From: Neodiprion pinetum | Taxonomy: Eukaryota > Arthropoda > Insecta > Hymenoptera > Diprionidae | Direction: 5' to 3' | Assembly (NCBI RefSeq): GCF_021155775.2 | Contig: NC_060235.2 | Location: 36,558,607 to 36,622,606 of the forward strand | DNA length: 64,000 nt | In this document: positions 50,555 through 64,000 of the stretch, in pieces | Position numbering within the stretch: position 1 is the first letter of the stretch | Layout: each line of letters opens with the position of its first letter | Translations under genes and position numbers: made by a program | The notes under the pieces: model-generated | Seen by the model: the letters and a program-made list of their open reading frames with translations, nothing else | Databases searched by the model: none | Told to the model about the DNA's origin: nothing

Positions 50555-53500
50555 CTGTAAAAGGAAAAACAAGAAATGGTATAAATATTAATACCCTTTT
50601 CGTCGTGTGGCCTGCTGGGTATAACCGAATGGCGAGAAGAGGGCGAAGTAACGATCATTTATGGTGGAAGGTATTCAACGTCCAACGTTTCGCAATCATC
50701 TAGAAAATTGGACGAATAAAGTGCGGGGCGGTCGCGTCAAGGGAGAGAGTTTTCAGCTTGAAAGAAGAATCCAGCTGCGCGCAGCGCGGCACGGCGGGAG
50801 TTAAAAAGACGAAATAAGTTTGGATTAAACGAGAGAAAGCGTAGAGGGAAGGAGAAGGGTGAAGGGGGATGATAATTTCAGAAAATATTCCTCGATCCTG
50901 CAAAGATACACATCGTTGTGCCGTTTTCTTGGCCTTGGCTTTGGCCCCCCCCCCCCTCCCCCCCCCTTCAGGAAGAGAATGACGGGTTAATTCCCGGGAA
51001 GGCAGGCGAAACTTTACGAGTCCTGCGTGTCCACGGTTTTCGACTGCTTTCACCCGCGGTGACAAAGTAACGATTTTCCACTATGACTCGGCTGACAGCT
51101 TCCCGAATTCTCTTCAACGGTACTTTAACGCTTTAACGCCTGACTCGCGCAGCCTTTAAGTCAACTCGTAAGGCTCCGGATCGTAAAGTGTAACAGAGTT
51201 TACCCCTCTTATACCATCGACACATTTTCGTTACGGCTAGAGATTCCCTGTGACGGCCTGTCCCTACTCACTCTGGCTGATGGTACGCGTCTCGTATATA
51301 GATCCCTGGCCTCCAGGGTCCTGCATACAAACCGAAGCTGCTCTTCCAAGAGCGAAAAGCTACACAAGTCTTCCGCCGCATCACGGACACTCTATTTAAC
51401 GTCACTCCAACTGTACGATCGTTAAACCACTGTGGGGTTTAGCCTAAGTGGTGTATATCGGCATTAAACCACTCGAGTATCACCGTTCTCTTTTTTCATC
51501 GTCACCGCGCTCAACGTTCTCATCGTGAAGTATGAAATGTAACCGAAATTGATCAATGGACGTACATTTACTTGGCTGAGAATTATCTCAAATCGATTCG
51601 AGTGCACACGCTCGGTCGGAAATCTTTTGAGGACACTTGAAGTCGTTTGATTTGTTCTCAGTTGATCCAAAGCCATGTGCGCTCTGTTCGCGAACGTACG
51701 GGCGGTGCTTCGTTAAACTAAAATACGGTTAACCGCGACTTCCTTTTTTCTTGCCGTTTCCGATCACCGTTCGATCATCCTTTAAACAGTTTGTTCAAGT
51801 GGACAGGAAGATTGGGGTCATCGTCGAAACGAGACGATCGAGTTTGAAGGCGAATAAAGTTTGGATCCCCCTTGATTGAAACCATTCGTCGTGGGGTATA
51901 TATTCAATTTTCGCTTAGGTACGAGGGTTCTTAGAGACAGGTTCCGTTGTACAGCGAAGCGGTGGAAAAAGCAGCTTGAAAGAAAATCTGAAAAGCGGTA
52001 AAGTGGAAAAGTGAGAAAGCGCACTTTCGACGTAATTTTCAGTAGAAGTCGTTCCCGGGGGTTTTGGATTTCGGATGTCGTCTCGCTCGAACCGGGCGAA
52101 GAACACACGTCGGCACGTATACTACTATGGGTCGGAAATGCGGAAGGAATTTTCTCAGGGAAGTACGCGCGAATTCCGCAAAATCTTTGCCAGCTTGCGT
52201 GGGCGTTTTCAACGGCCATGGAAAGAATCGGGCATTTTTTAACGCTGACTGAAAAGCTCCGCAGTCCCGGTTCCTCGAGGATGAATGGATCGGGTCGAAC
52301 CGCGGGTCAGAGGGAAATCAAAAGAACCGTCCGTCCGTCCGTCCAGCTCCCTGGAAACCGATGAAATTCAAAACTCTATCGCGGATCAGGATCCTCCTCG
52401 GATCCGGCATCGTCCACCGTCCGTTTTTCTCCACTCTGATTTGATCGATGCACACTTTTACCGCGGATTTCCATCCGCTCTCAATCTTTATGCATCACTT
52501 AGTCCCGGACTCGCGTCGCGAAAGGTTTTCGGGAATGGTGAAAACAAGAAGGAATCCAGGCTAGCTGGCACTGGTTTCCCGTTTTTTTTTTCCCTTACTT
52601 TTTATTTCACGCATAGCTTCTTCCCAGCCAAGCAGAGCCTGCATGCCTCATTGTAAAGTGTTTTGACACTAAACTTGTGACGTGGATATCCTCCGCAGTC
52701 GGTCGCGGGGACGATGGTTCGGGTTGGAAAAATGTCGCCGTTGAATAAAAACGCGGATACAAGCGTCAAAACATCGTAAAAGAGAGTCTCGTCAAGCCGG
52801 AGTTGTCGGAATTCATAGTAGCAATTAAACATATTTTTATACTAGAACCCATGCGGTGCAGCCGAGCCGCGACGACGAGAGGAGAATTCCTCTTGCCGGC
52901 TGAATTCCATTGCGACTATCACGGCTTTTCGGTTATCTTCAAAGAAGCTTTTCTACCGCTAATATTTCCTCCATGATTCCCAATGACGAATTAATTGGAA
53001 CAACGGACCACCGTGACGTCAGAAACACCAACGTCGCAGCTTCCTCGATGGCACGTTTTCTCCGACTCCTCGCATTTTCACACGACGGATGTCGCTGTAC
53101 TCGGTCGTAACTCCGAATTCACGTTCTTTTCATCCTGAGGCGGATTTCGGGCCGCGGGACGAGCTGGAAACGATCGGGACTCCGTCAACGCTTCGCCGTG
53201 TCCCCCTTTTCTCGGACTCGGCGATGAATCCCTTTCGTCTCGCTCGGATACCTTCATCGACCCGCTTTTTCACTGTGTACGACAATATAATATAACACGA
53301 AAATATCTGATCTGACGCCTGATTTCTCGTTTTTTTATTTTTTTATTTTTTTTTTTATTCACCATACGCTCCGCTCGCCTCGGATAGAAATTCTCACGGA
53401 TCTGTAACTCAGACTTGTTAATTTCTTTTTACCATTTCAACATCTTACTCTTTATACCCGAACATTTCAATCGTCTGAAACATATTTCGTCTGCCGTTTT

Positions 53501-56500
53501 ACCGCTCAATCACTGTATCGAGAAGAAAATTGAAGAGGTACATCTAAGGCTTGCGAGACGATTGAAAATTGAAAAACTAATCGTTACAAGTTACAATGAC
53601 GTCTCGAAGGTATAGTTTTAACTTTTTTTCAGACTGTATTTCGATGACAAGATTTTAAACTTTTCCAAAAATTGAGAACAGAATTCTGTACATAATTGTT
53701 GATGAAAATTGGCAGTAAAAATTGTACGTAAGGTTTCTGCTGGCGTTTGACGTTATCTCGAATTCTTCTCGGAACATTCCTTTAGTCTGTATTCTTAAGT
53801 AATCGGTTTCCAGTTTACGCGACAATGCGTTTCGAAATAAAAATCAGCCGAATTAATTTCTAGCGTTTCGTCAAATGCAGTTTGAAAATATCCACCCTGC
53901 CGAATCGAAAGTGGTTTCGTCAGCAGCGAATTGGGTCTCGGCTGTAAGACGAAGTGAGACATTTTAGGGGCGGCGCTGATCGGTCGAGACGGTGGTTAAT
54001 ATTCCTCGGATGCCGTGACTGATCCTTTTTTCTAAATTGTGTCGTATAACGCATCGGCGTTACAGGTTACACTGTAGACGAGCCCGACCGGGTTGCTTTT
54101 ATTTGGCAGGCATGACGCGCCCGCCCGAAGGAACACGAACATCGCATAAGGCTGCAGGTCTTAGCTCCGGGACGCGAATAGAATGAGTAATCAGTACAGA
54201 GACTCGGTTGTCTCTGTCTCCTCGGCTCCGCTCTTCCACCGTTTTCGGTGGCTGTTAATTCCTCGGGTAAATTACGCACTTGCCGCCGCGTTTAGGCAGC
54301 AAACCTCGCCCGACTTCGCATTTTGCCACGAAACCGCGGAGTTTTTGGTCGTCGTTGTACGAATTCTGTGTATAAATTTTGTGGTTTTCATTAAAAGATA
54401 GAAAAAAAAAGAGAAAAAAAGTTTTATCACCTATCCTCGACTCTTTATTATCACCTCAGCTTTTTTACGTTTTTCTTTTTTTTTTTTTTTTCTTTTAACT
54501 TTGTTTTCTCTTTTCAATCCACTTTATAAATTCGAGAAATTAGTGCCGTCCCGGCACAGCGCGAGTGCTGACAATGACAAAGGGAAGAAAAAATAGCTCT
54601 TGAAATTGTGGGAGACTCGATTCTCTTCGGAGCTTTCGGATATCTCGCGTACCGCAGCATTCGTTAAGTTATTTCGAAGATTGCTAAAAGGGGGCTAAAG
54701 TTACACCCATTAACTCTGGCGCCATCAACCGAAACGTAAAATTACACCTTTTCTCAGGCTCTTTATATACATGTATATAGATTTACATATAACGCTGCTT
54801 GCGGACGAAAGCTTTATAACGACGCCCGTCGACCCTCGGCCGACAAATGGATGCGTTTAAAATTCACCGTATTATATTCTTTCATTTTTATTACATTTCT
54901 TCTTACTTTTCTTCACTCACCGTCTCTCACTCTCTTTCTACACTGCAGAAATACCAGACACACCCACATCACGTTTCGCTACATTGATGAATCGAACTCG
55001 CACTCGATATTATACTCGATCTTTCCATTTAATGCTGCAAAATTGCAATTGCGGTCGTAAATATTGTCCAGAAAATGTCTCTGTGGAAACCACGCTGAGG
55101 CTGAATTACAAATCTAGGTATAAATAATTCCCTTCGTGAGTATAAAAATCGGCTATACGTGCACGCGTATACGTATATATACATTTTATTTAATAGTCTT
55201 TAATTAGATCGTGGCCGCGTCTCAGAAACGACTTTACGAGTCAACCGAGCATCTGTACTTTATTTCAAATCGCTCGGTCTTTATATTATTATATTTATTT
55301 CTCTCCACTTCCTCGTCTTTCATTCGTTTCGCATTTTTTGCTACAGTTTATTTTTTTCTCATTTTCTCATTATTTCTATCGGTTGATTTTCTTTCTTCGT
55401 TTATTTTCTTTTCTCTCTCTCTCTTTTCGTTGTACTCTTCGTTTCGTTTTCCCTCTTTATACTTCTTACGACGGGAAATACTTCGAGTTCTGAGCCTTGA
55501 ATGTATATACGTATATGTATGCACACACACGCACACGCACGCTTATTTATTACGTACCATATTTACATTTGCAAAGATCCGACCGAAGAACTTCGTATCG
55601 ATTGGTATACTAATTGAATTTCTTCAGTCATTTTTCTTTTATTTTGCGAATTACGTATTACAGGCGGGTCCTTGGTAAACGTGTGTGTTATACATATGTG
55701 TATATATGGCGGGCATATAACTGGTATAACATGTAATATTTCCAACGATTTACGAGGAGCAAAGCAATATCAGCCCGCGTAATCCTGTGCGACGAAATTG
55801 ACGTCCCGTTCGCTGGATCCCCAACAAGGATAAAAAAAAAAAAAAAAACAAAAAAGAAAAACGAAAACTGATACCGTAAAGAAATCGGGAATTTGGTTGC
55901 AGCACGTGACTTCGTCCCTGAATTCTCTTCCCTTTCAACCAAATTTCGACCTTAATTCGCGCCTAGTTTTACACCCTCATCGATCAAATTCGCGGCTGGG
56001 AGTTTTGGTAAAAATAAATTCCTTGTAACCGCTGTGCAGCGATCTTTGAGGCGGGAGAAACGCGCGTGGATTATCAGGGACTCTTGCTCTTGGGAATTTT
56101 AGCTCGGAGGGTACGGATTATAATCGATGTTTACGCGAAAGAGTGGGAAGTGCGCCATGAAATTTGCCTGAGCTCTTCTTCTCTCTGCTCGATCTCTTCA
56201 GCTCGTGGCAAACATCATAAACTCCGAAGGATATAGAGATCTCGAATGTCCCATCATCTGCGAAATATATGTCGCTGGGATGGCCGGAAAAATAAAATAG
56301 TGGATAAATTTTATCAAGTCGCAAATTACTCTTGCTCGGAATTCACATTATTTCACGGAGCGTGTCAATTTTCTCTCTCGTTATTTCACACTGCTATCTG
56401 TTTGCGGTGAAATATTCATTGGGTGAAGCGAAAATAAAAAAAAAAAAAGTACAACGACGATTCAAAGACCGCGACTTACGCGAAGCAAATTTAATTCAAT

Positions 56501-58370
56501 TAAAACGCTATCATCTCAGTTGTTACGTGAAAAGAAATGGTGAAATTGGTGAATTTCGACTATAATATTCCACGAATGGCAGAGTGGCAATATTTCGTGC
56601 CAAGAAAATGGCATCGATCATCCGATTCTAACGCATCATCCGCGGAGCGCGTGAAATGCAGAATTTTTTGCAAACGCAGAACTTCGAAGGAAGCGAATTG
56701 CGGGAATTTCACGATGGTAGATCACGATGAGTCGGAGCGCAGCAGTTGTGAGTATGGCCGTATCTAGACGAGCCGTGATGCTCTTCGTGTCCAATTAGTG
56801 AACCTTAAACAACGCCGCTTGATATATTATATCGCTCCGGAATATCGCGTGATTAATAAATCCATGCGAGTGGGATTCGGTTCCGACCATATAGCCGCCG
56901 TACGGAAATAGGCAGTGAAATAATAATGACAATAATAACGGTAATGAAAACAAAATGAGGTAATAAGAAACGAAGTGAATAAATAAATTCTGAAAGAAGA
57001 AACAAAACGAAATTTAGAAAAAAAAAAAAAAAAACTTCTGGGGATAGATCAGACGCCCACGAAATGGAAAAATCGCGGGTGATCAAAGAGAGCTTTACGT
57101 TGATGCTCGGCTGCCATTCTTGCAGCTTGAAAGTTCGTCCTAACCGGCTCTAAGCTTTCGACGCGGTCAAGGATTCGATTTGGAAGCAACGTTAGAAAAT
57201 GGCGCGTTGAATTTTGTCGTATTATTTTTGGAGGGGGGGAAAAAGCTCCGTTCGAAGCTCTGCATCGCAACTTGCACGCTTTGTTATCTTCGCAGTTTTG
57301 CAGCTCGATAAATTCCCGAATCCTAGACCGGTCGTGTGGAGAATAAAAATTCCAGGAGGGTAAATGGAGGGAAAAAGCCCGCGAGGAGTAGAAGGAGAAT
57401 AAAAAAATAAATTGAAAAATGAAAAAAGCTGCGGAGGGGTTTCGCCCGGGTTTAGTCAGGTCTGAAATATATTGCCGTTGCGGTCATCGCTTATCAACAA
57501 GCTTTATTTTATTGCCGAGATTTATCGCACGCTCGGACCTGCAGCACTCGGCTCGTTCGAGCTTTCCTCCACTAATCGCTACGTCTAAATTCGATTAACC
57601 CGAAAACATAGATTTCTCTATATACCCGTCAACCCACGTGTCGTCCATACGCGTATAGGTATGCAATAACGTATCACCGGATCGACGATGTCCGATTTAA
57701 TAGCTCTCAACCGGTCGAATTTTCAAATTGCACGCGTCATAATTTTCGCGGTTAAGCAGCTGCAGGCCGGCGTAGCTGAGCGAGCGTGAAATGAGAAAAA
57801 TTAGTTGGTGAAATCGAATTCGAAAACAAAAAAAAACGAGAAAAGGGTTCGAGGCTCTCAAAAGCGGCGTAAATTGGGCTGCAAGAAAAGATCAAGCCGC
57901 CGAGGTTCCGCCTCCAAATTAGAATTTTGTCTCTTTAGTTGTCGGGTTCGGAATGTTGATCGGTGTCGCGTCCTCTGATCCGCTTGTTCATTCCCAACCA
58001 CCCTTCCCCCCCTTCGAAATAGTTTTCGACCCCTCGCTCCACCTCCTCACCGACGTTTCATCTCCTCTCTTTCTCCGTTTATTCGTTTATATATACGTGC
58101 GGTATACGTATAAGCATACATGCGTATATCCCGAGATGCGAGGACGCCGTGAGAACTATTCTCAGCGGGTCGCGGCTCTGACTTCTCTTCACTGGGACTC
58201 GATCTAGTCCGCCAACCCTGGAGGTTGACAACGTCAGCGATAATTGTGTGAATTTCCTGCATTCGGTTTGCAATCAATCACGATCAATCAGGAGGTTACT
58301 ATTTCAGTAATCAATTCCATTTTGTGTTTGTCCTTTGCTCGATTTGCAGCTTTAAGGATTTCACCGTCTG
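50555..58370 (-). other. Intron upstream of nautilus exon 2
   Basis: The bHLH exon should be the next exon upstream. It would form an open frame of well over 100 codons with a basic region and helix-loop-helix. No minus-strand open frame here looks like that, so I infer it is outside the window. Includes a C12-T-C9 tract (50945-50966), CCGT repeats near 52328-52345 and T-rich tracts near 53335-53360 and 54470-54496. Confidence 0.45.
50945..50966. repeat. Homopolymeric C tract with one T
   Basis: C12, one T, then C9. G-rich on the minus (transcribed nau) strand. Confidence 0.85.
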
Positions 58371-58797
58371 CGCTGAGAAAAATTTTAGTTTCGGTTGCCG
58401 CTCAGTCCTTAACTATTTTTATTTTTTACCACAGTCGAAAAATATAGTTCTGGGTAGAAAATGAAAATTAGTTTTCTAGCTGTTACCGGAAAGTCTAGTA
58501 TCCGTTACTATTCTTTCTCATTACGATCACCGTTACTATATTTTCTTGCAACTGTTGCAAAAATTTAACGCTCGTGCGACGATAAATTGACGTTAAAGCC
58601 TTGTTTAACTAAAAAAGTAGAGTAAACCTCAGAAACTGATTTTGCGTTGCAATTACTAAAAACGGATCGACGATAGCGCAAAATGGTTGCGCGTACCTCG
58701 TTTTTCGTAATTCCAACAATATTCAAACAGTTTTTTTAACGATACCTGTTTTACCGAATTTTTCTATTTACTGTAACAAATCAAATTTGTCTCAGTG
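58371..58797 (+). mobile_element. CACTGAG MITE, copy C
   Basis: A 427-bp copy in the same orientation as copy B. It begins CGCTGAGAAAAATTTT and ends TTGTCTCAGTG, followed by TA. It is closely similar to copy B over its whole length and lies upstream of nau exon 2. Confidence 0.85.
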
Positions 58798-61700
58798 TAT
58801 GCGAAAGATTCTATTGTTCGATTTTTACCGAGGAATAAAAAATATTGCCATTGTAATTTGAAAGATTTGATTTACTCTGATCCGTTGAGAAAGAAGTTAC
58901 GTGACTATGGGAGAAAAGGTTTAAATCTTGTGACACGAAATTCGAATAGAAAAAGGAATAGAAATAGACGTGATTAGATTTCCGGATAACGAAAAACCAA
59001 TTTCGATTTTATAGGTAACTGTATTTTTCCAGAAAATAAATCAATTTTCCGATAAATATATACTGCAATTGTAATCTTGTATACGTATATTGTATAATGT
59101 TTGAATACATTTATCAAGTTTTTTTCCAAATATCAGCTGGAGCGAATTATCAAATTTCGATTCTATAAGTAGATAATGATAGAAACGGTGAAACAAAAAT
59201 CTGTAACCCCTGAAATATAAATTCAGTAAAAACTTTTCTACCGTGCTTAAAAACGTGTTTTATTTCCAGCGAAATTATACAGTTGAGCGAAACAGAAATC
59301 CTGTCCGCTAAAACTTTTTTTTCCTCACTTATTAACAGGTACCGATTGTAGCCAAGAATAAGAGCAGCAAAGTTCATCCCCGACGACGAAATCTTCCGAT
59401 GGATGAAGGAGTGAGTAGAGAAAATATACATATAATATAGGTACGTTACACACGTGCACATTTGCAATGAATTTGCCCCGGGTCTCTCTTTTTCTTTATC
59501 TCCTTCTCCGTCTCTCCCGGTTAGAGTGTAAGACCGTTAACTTATTACGCGGGAAAATTAGAGGGGTTACTCCTATTAATATTCGCGGGACAAGTAATCA
59601 GCGAGCTTTTAATGCGAGGCGGTACAACTTTACGATAATGCAAGTGGAATGGAGTGGCTTTAAATAAGCACAATGTTTGCAGTCGTATACAGTGCCGCAA
59701 GTATATGTATATGTATATCTGGGTATATGGGATACGGGCGAGGCTGGTTCGAGTAGGGTTAAAGCTGTAGGGGTTACTCTTTTTGATCCTCTCGGTTCAA
59801 CTAGGCTGCACTATACATATATATATTCCATGGAAACGTGAAATAAACGCTACTCCGCGTCAGTTCATCCCCGTTGCACCGAAGCTCTCGACCTCCGTTC
59901 GTGCCAAGAAATATTCTCATTCTTTTACTCTCTTTTATCTCGTAACATTTTATTTTTATTTTATTTTATCCCATCATTATTTCCTCTCTCAACTTTTTTT
60001 CTTCGAGTCTTTTCTTTTACGCGAGAAAGACGAACCGCTCTTATACATGTATTCGAACGCCTCTGCAGACGCAGAGTAAATGCAATTTGATTTAACTTTA
60101 ATACAATAACGAAATAACGGTACGGGTGAGATTTCTTTTTATCATCATTAAAAATTTGTCTGCTTTAGTAATCTCCGTTTTCTTTTCCCTGCCTATCTTC
60201 CACCTCTCTTTATTCCAGATCCGCAGACAGTCGTATGTAATAAAGACGCCAAGTCCGTACCTCGCATCGTTTTTGTTTCATTTCTTTTTTTTTTTTTTAT
60301 CTTGTTTTTGCGACCTGCAGCACCGACTCCCGTCCTTTCCGCGGAACGCGTTATTATTATTTTCACATTTTTTATTTCTTTATTTATTAATATTTCGCCT
60401 CTTGAAGATTTCTGGTATTTTATACTTATAATTATATAACAACGTCTTTGCGATGTATTATACCAAAGCTTCCCCCCCCCCTCCCACGTATGAATTTTAC
60501 ACATCAAGCATGTTATTAAATTCTATACAGCGAGCTATTTACAGGTATATTCTACCTAAATAATTCTCCACGAGTTTGACAGTGACACGATAAATCTCGA
60601 CGGTTGTCTCGCGGAGAGATCGTTAAACAAGAAAAAGAATTCGAGAAGAAGAAGAAGTGGAAGTAGAAATAAAAAGAAAAAATAAAAAAAAATAAAAAAA
60701 CGAGCCGAAATTTCGTTAGAATGAAACGAGGCAAAGGCGCTCAACTATAATACGATATATTGAAAGATGTGCGGTATTTCGTAATTAAATCGCGCTTATA
60801 GACTAGCTACCTGCTTTTGAAAATTTTTAAGAGATTTGTCGTGCGTATATTTTTAGAGTATACATAAGTATCTAGACCAGAGGCAAAGATATCGTTACAT
60901 TTTCAATCGTATCCCATAATTCGCTGATGCTGGGTTCTATCTTATAATATATGTATAAAGGACGCGCAAAATGGACGCAAGCGGGATAATCGCCGCGAAA
61001 GATACGCAAGAATTTTTCTAGCATCGCACCCTAATTTATTAGCCCTTTTCAACCTCCTCTACCCCCACTATTCGCCGGCCGGTGTCACACAGCTTTGGGA
61101 TTATATTTAGCAAAGAAGCATCACGCAGAGAAAAGGAGAGAAGGAGAATCTCGCCCTCGCCTGTTCGGAAAATATATTTCATTGTGTAATCCCTTCCTCG
61201 AAGAAGAATCCTATTTGCTGTAACCCTGTCTCTCTTTTCCCTTTTTTTCTCTCTCTGTTGCTTCGTCCATGCGCGAATATATGGAAAGCGTTGACAAAAT
61301 CCCGGGGTGAGAAATATTCTTTTCATCTCTTTTGTTCTGTTCTCTTCAGCAAAAGTATAAAACGAGGAGAAAGAGGAAGATGATGTAAAGAAACTTTTAA
61401 TCTTGCACTTTGGGACGACATGACAGCCTCGCTTGTTTGAAGGAGAAATTCCGTCCAATTTTTTTTTTTTCGTCGAGATTCTCAAAAAACGCGGCTTCAA
61501 TTTGTAAACATATTATCTGATTGTAAGTCGTTCACTACCCTTAAATTAGTTACCCTCTTGCTGTGATCGATCGATAATGGGCTACACAGAGAGAATTATT
61601 ACCTTTCCCATCGCATTTTTATATATCTTTCACTGTTTACCAGAAAATAACTATCGATGTGCTTTCAGGAAAGGAAAAATATGAGATAAATTTTTTTTAG

Positions 61701-62397
61701 TTTAAATTATTCTCTTCACATGTTTCAGTTAGCGCACGTAATTTGAATCTGAAAATTTGAATCTTGTACATAAAGTAGTGAATATTCAAACTCGTAACCC
61801 TCGCGTGGCAAAAAATAGATAATGTCTGTTCCTACTTTGGAATTGGTTGAGTAGTGAATTCCCCACGGATGCAGATGGTTTTTCTTTCTAATTATTCTCG
61901 CGTCCCGTTGATTGAATGTTTTTGATTGAAGTTCACCGACTGCATGGGGGATGTAATTTTCAATTTTTCATCATTTTATTCTACTTGTTAACTCCACTGA
62001 ATTTCTGTCGAAGCAATCAACGTTTGGCGGGAGAAAGATAGCCGTAAAAAGAGAGAGAGAAATACAGAGTGGGGGAGATAAAGAGAACGAATGTGACAGC
62101 AGAACAAACTGTTCCACAATTCGCGTAACGAACTAGTTACACGTATAACTGACAACCTGTTCCAATCCATCATTTTTGTAACTGTGGAATCACAGTTTGA
62201 ACTGATTCGGGATGCAATTCAATGTGTATATAATATTGTGCTAATGCATCGAGAAGACTTTAAGTTGTTAGAGCTACATATTTTTTGGTTATGGCAAACA
62301 AACAATACGTTACACGTATCCAACGCAACTATGAAATTCTCTCGGTTTGAAGTAGATATAAATCTACAGGGCTTTTTTACAAGTCCCCAAATCGATC
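58798..62397 (-). other. Intron or flank upstream of nautilus exon 2; nothing assignable
   Basis: Contains pyrimidine- and purine-rich tracts (about 59940-60010, 60279-60300, 60640-60700) and a C9 run near 60474-60482. A 153-codon minus-strand frame (61039-61500) is rich in Ser/Lys with no bHLH or other motif. Confidence 0.4.
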
Positions 62398-62539
62398 TAC
62401 CGCGCATGTGCAAGGGCGGGAAATTTGAAATGTACTCACGTAGAACGCGCAGAAATACTTGAAAGACGCGCACCCGCAAAGGCGGGAAATTTCAAACAAG
62501 TGGAGGTGGAATGCCTATAATTATTCTGCGAATGCGCAG
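62398..62539. promoter_or_regulatory. Cluster of paired E2F-like and NRF1-like sites
   Basis: GGGCGGGAAATTTGAAA (62414-62430) and GGCGGGAAATTTCAAAC (62481-62497) both contain the E2F core GGCGGGAAA. CGCGCATGTGC (62401-62411) and CTGCGAATGCGCAG (62526-62539) are NRF1-like. The cluster resembles a cell-cycle promoter, but I see no first exon next to it. Confidence 0.35.
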
Positions 62540-63699
62540 TGGCTCGATTTTTGGGGTTGGAAAAATTTTGGCTGTCCACACGCCCTGTAGCCTGTCTGCC
62601 GTGTGAAGTTAATTTTGGTAAAGCTCATCATGATCGCGAAGTGAATCGAGATAAAACACACTCTACACGCACTTTCGACTATGACTATAATGAAAATTAC
62701 ACAACTGCGGTGTCTTGGTGAAAAAGGAACACCACCTAGCTGTTCAAAGAGTTCATAAATGCGTTTTCTTCTCTCTTCTTTCGCCGGCCGAGCATAGAAG
62801 GCTCGATCCTGGTGTGGATGTACTCCGAGAGGGTCGAGGGTGGTAATGACTAGGTTCGTTTACTGCAGTCTGGGTTTTCGGGCTTATGTTTGTTAATGAC
62901 TTACGTGCGTTGACAGAGGCCCAACACCCCGGCCTCCTGATACCGACTCGCGCGTCGTAGTAGGTCCGACGAAGGCTAGACGCACGGAATATTCAACGAG
63001 CCGGTTAATTATTAAAATTGACTCAGAGAGCGAGGGATGGCAGTCCGAAGTTATTGGCAGTCCGCTCGTCTCTGCATATGTTAATATACTATTCACGCCC
63101 AGCTTCTGTTTCGCCGGCAAATATTATATACATAGATATAGGTATGTATCCTAGACATACCGTACAGCGTGCACACCCCATAAATTATTCTAGTACCCCG
63201 GCATAGAATAGCCCGGAATATCACCCGACTTCGGAGAATCGTGGTTCAGCCGTAATGGCGAAGCGGTATGTGCGAGCGAATTGCGGTTTGTGAAAAAAAA
63301 GCTACGATAAAATTCACCGCGTAAGCTTACGCGATTTGCGATTTTATACCCTGCGGCTTCCTCGCGTATGACACGGAAGTATCAGTTTATCGCTTCCTGC
63401 ATCGAATGAAAATGTCAGCATCATCACGAGCAGTAAAAAAATTTATACAGTCGTGTTGGTTATTCGACATCCAGCTACGTCGATTCTCACCAGTCGACAG
63501 CAAATATTATACGCGCAACTAGGTGTGTATTCAGATTCTCCTTCACCTGTGTAATTGGTGCCGTCATTAATTTTCGACGCTTGAGCATTCCGGATGCAAA
63601 AATTAATCGAAAATACGAGCGCCTCTTGCAATGATCAATAAATCGAAAACAGAGCTGCGCGGGTTATGCTGCTGAATTTCCGTAAATGCGTATTTTGTG
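62540..63699. other. Non-coding stretch; nothing assignable
   Basis: Short open frames only, next to the E2F/NRF1-like cluster. No first exon recognised. Confidence 0.4.
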
Positions 63700-63890
63700 T
63701 AATTTTTCATAACGATTCATCTGCATTGCCCAACAACGAGTTTTTTCACGTTAATCGTCTATGACGAGCATATGAATAAATAAATTATTGTAATTTTGCA
63801 TAAAATTTTAACGAGTCAGGCACCAAAGAGTATAAAAAGTACAAAAATATATGAGAAATATGAAAAAAAAATGAGTTTAAACAAGTGGAA
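63700..63890. repeat. Relative of the 39.4-kb piggyBac-type MITE interior
   Basis: Shares TTTTTCACGTTAATCGTCTA, ATTGTAATTTTGCATA and AGAGTATAAAAAGTACAAAA with 39575-39725, in the same order. Neither the TTAA-flanked terminus nor its partner was found, so it is partial or an old copy. Confidence 0.6.
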
Positions 63891-64000
63891 CATTTAAAGC
63901 CGTGATCGTATTCGAGTTAAGAATAGACCAGACATTCTTCTGAAGAAAAATATCAAATGCCTTAAATATGTGTAATTAAAATTAGAAAAATCAAGTTTCT

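Noticed and set aside
61039..61500. 153-codon minus-strand frame considered as the missing nautilus exon 1
   Set aside because: It lacks the basic region and helix-loop-helix residues that define the family.

Overview
The window reads as intron-rich animal DNA, most likely an insect and possibly a hymenopteran such as a sawfly. It holds very little coding sequence, long AT-rich non-coding stretches with many CpGs, microsatellites and scattered small transposons, and exons with ordinary GT/AG splice sites. The order-level guess is inference only.

Two genes can be supported. The first is on the minus strand: the last two coding exons of a MyoD-family (nautilus) bHLH factor, at 50476-50554 and 15655-15785. 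It is recognised by the C-terminal helix III motif (SSLDCLSMIVQSI) and by an exon layout like that of vertebrate MyoD genes, with a short exon 2 and a terminal exon 3. The bHLH exon is not in the window and should lie beyond position 64000. The intron between the two exons is about 34.7 kb. Sequence below about 14.3 kb is downstream of this gene.

The second gene lies inside that giant intron on the plus strand: a complete six-exon cathepsin L-like gene (32464-35551, 341 residues, signal peptide, I29 propeptide, C1A domain). Its reading frame is intact across all five introns and the catalytic His and Asn are kept, but the catalytic Cys is an Asp (codon 33967-33969). This is the most unusual item found: an apparently intact, catalytically dead cathepsin nested in a muscle-determination gene.

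Mobile DNA: a 5'-truncated, frameshifted Penelope-like retroelement (30027-31311) with inverted copies of a terminal repeat, a possible 16-bp target duplication and a degenerate hammerhead-like core; four copies of a ~427-bp CACTGAG-ended MITE (4957, 16875, 20755, 58371); a piggyBac-type MITE with perfect TTAA-flanked termini (39385-39765) and a relative at 63700; a MITE with GCGTCCATAAATTACG-like termini (42804-42985); and a ~526-bp foldback repeat (6263-6788).

Other signals: a CpG-rich block with a perfect NRF1/ewg palindrome (27490-28640), a cluster of E2F- and NRF1-like sites near 62.4 kb, an imperfect 110-nt hairpin just 3' of the cathepsin gene, and many simple repeats. The remaining sequence appears to be intergenic or intronic with nothing further that I can support.
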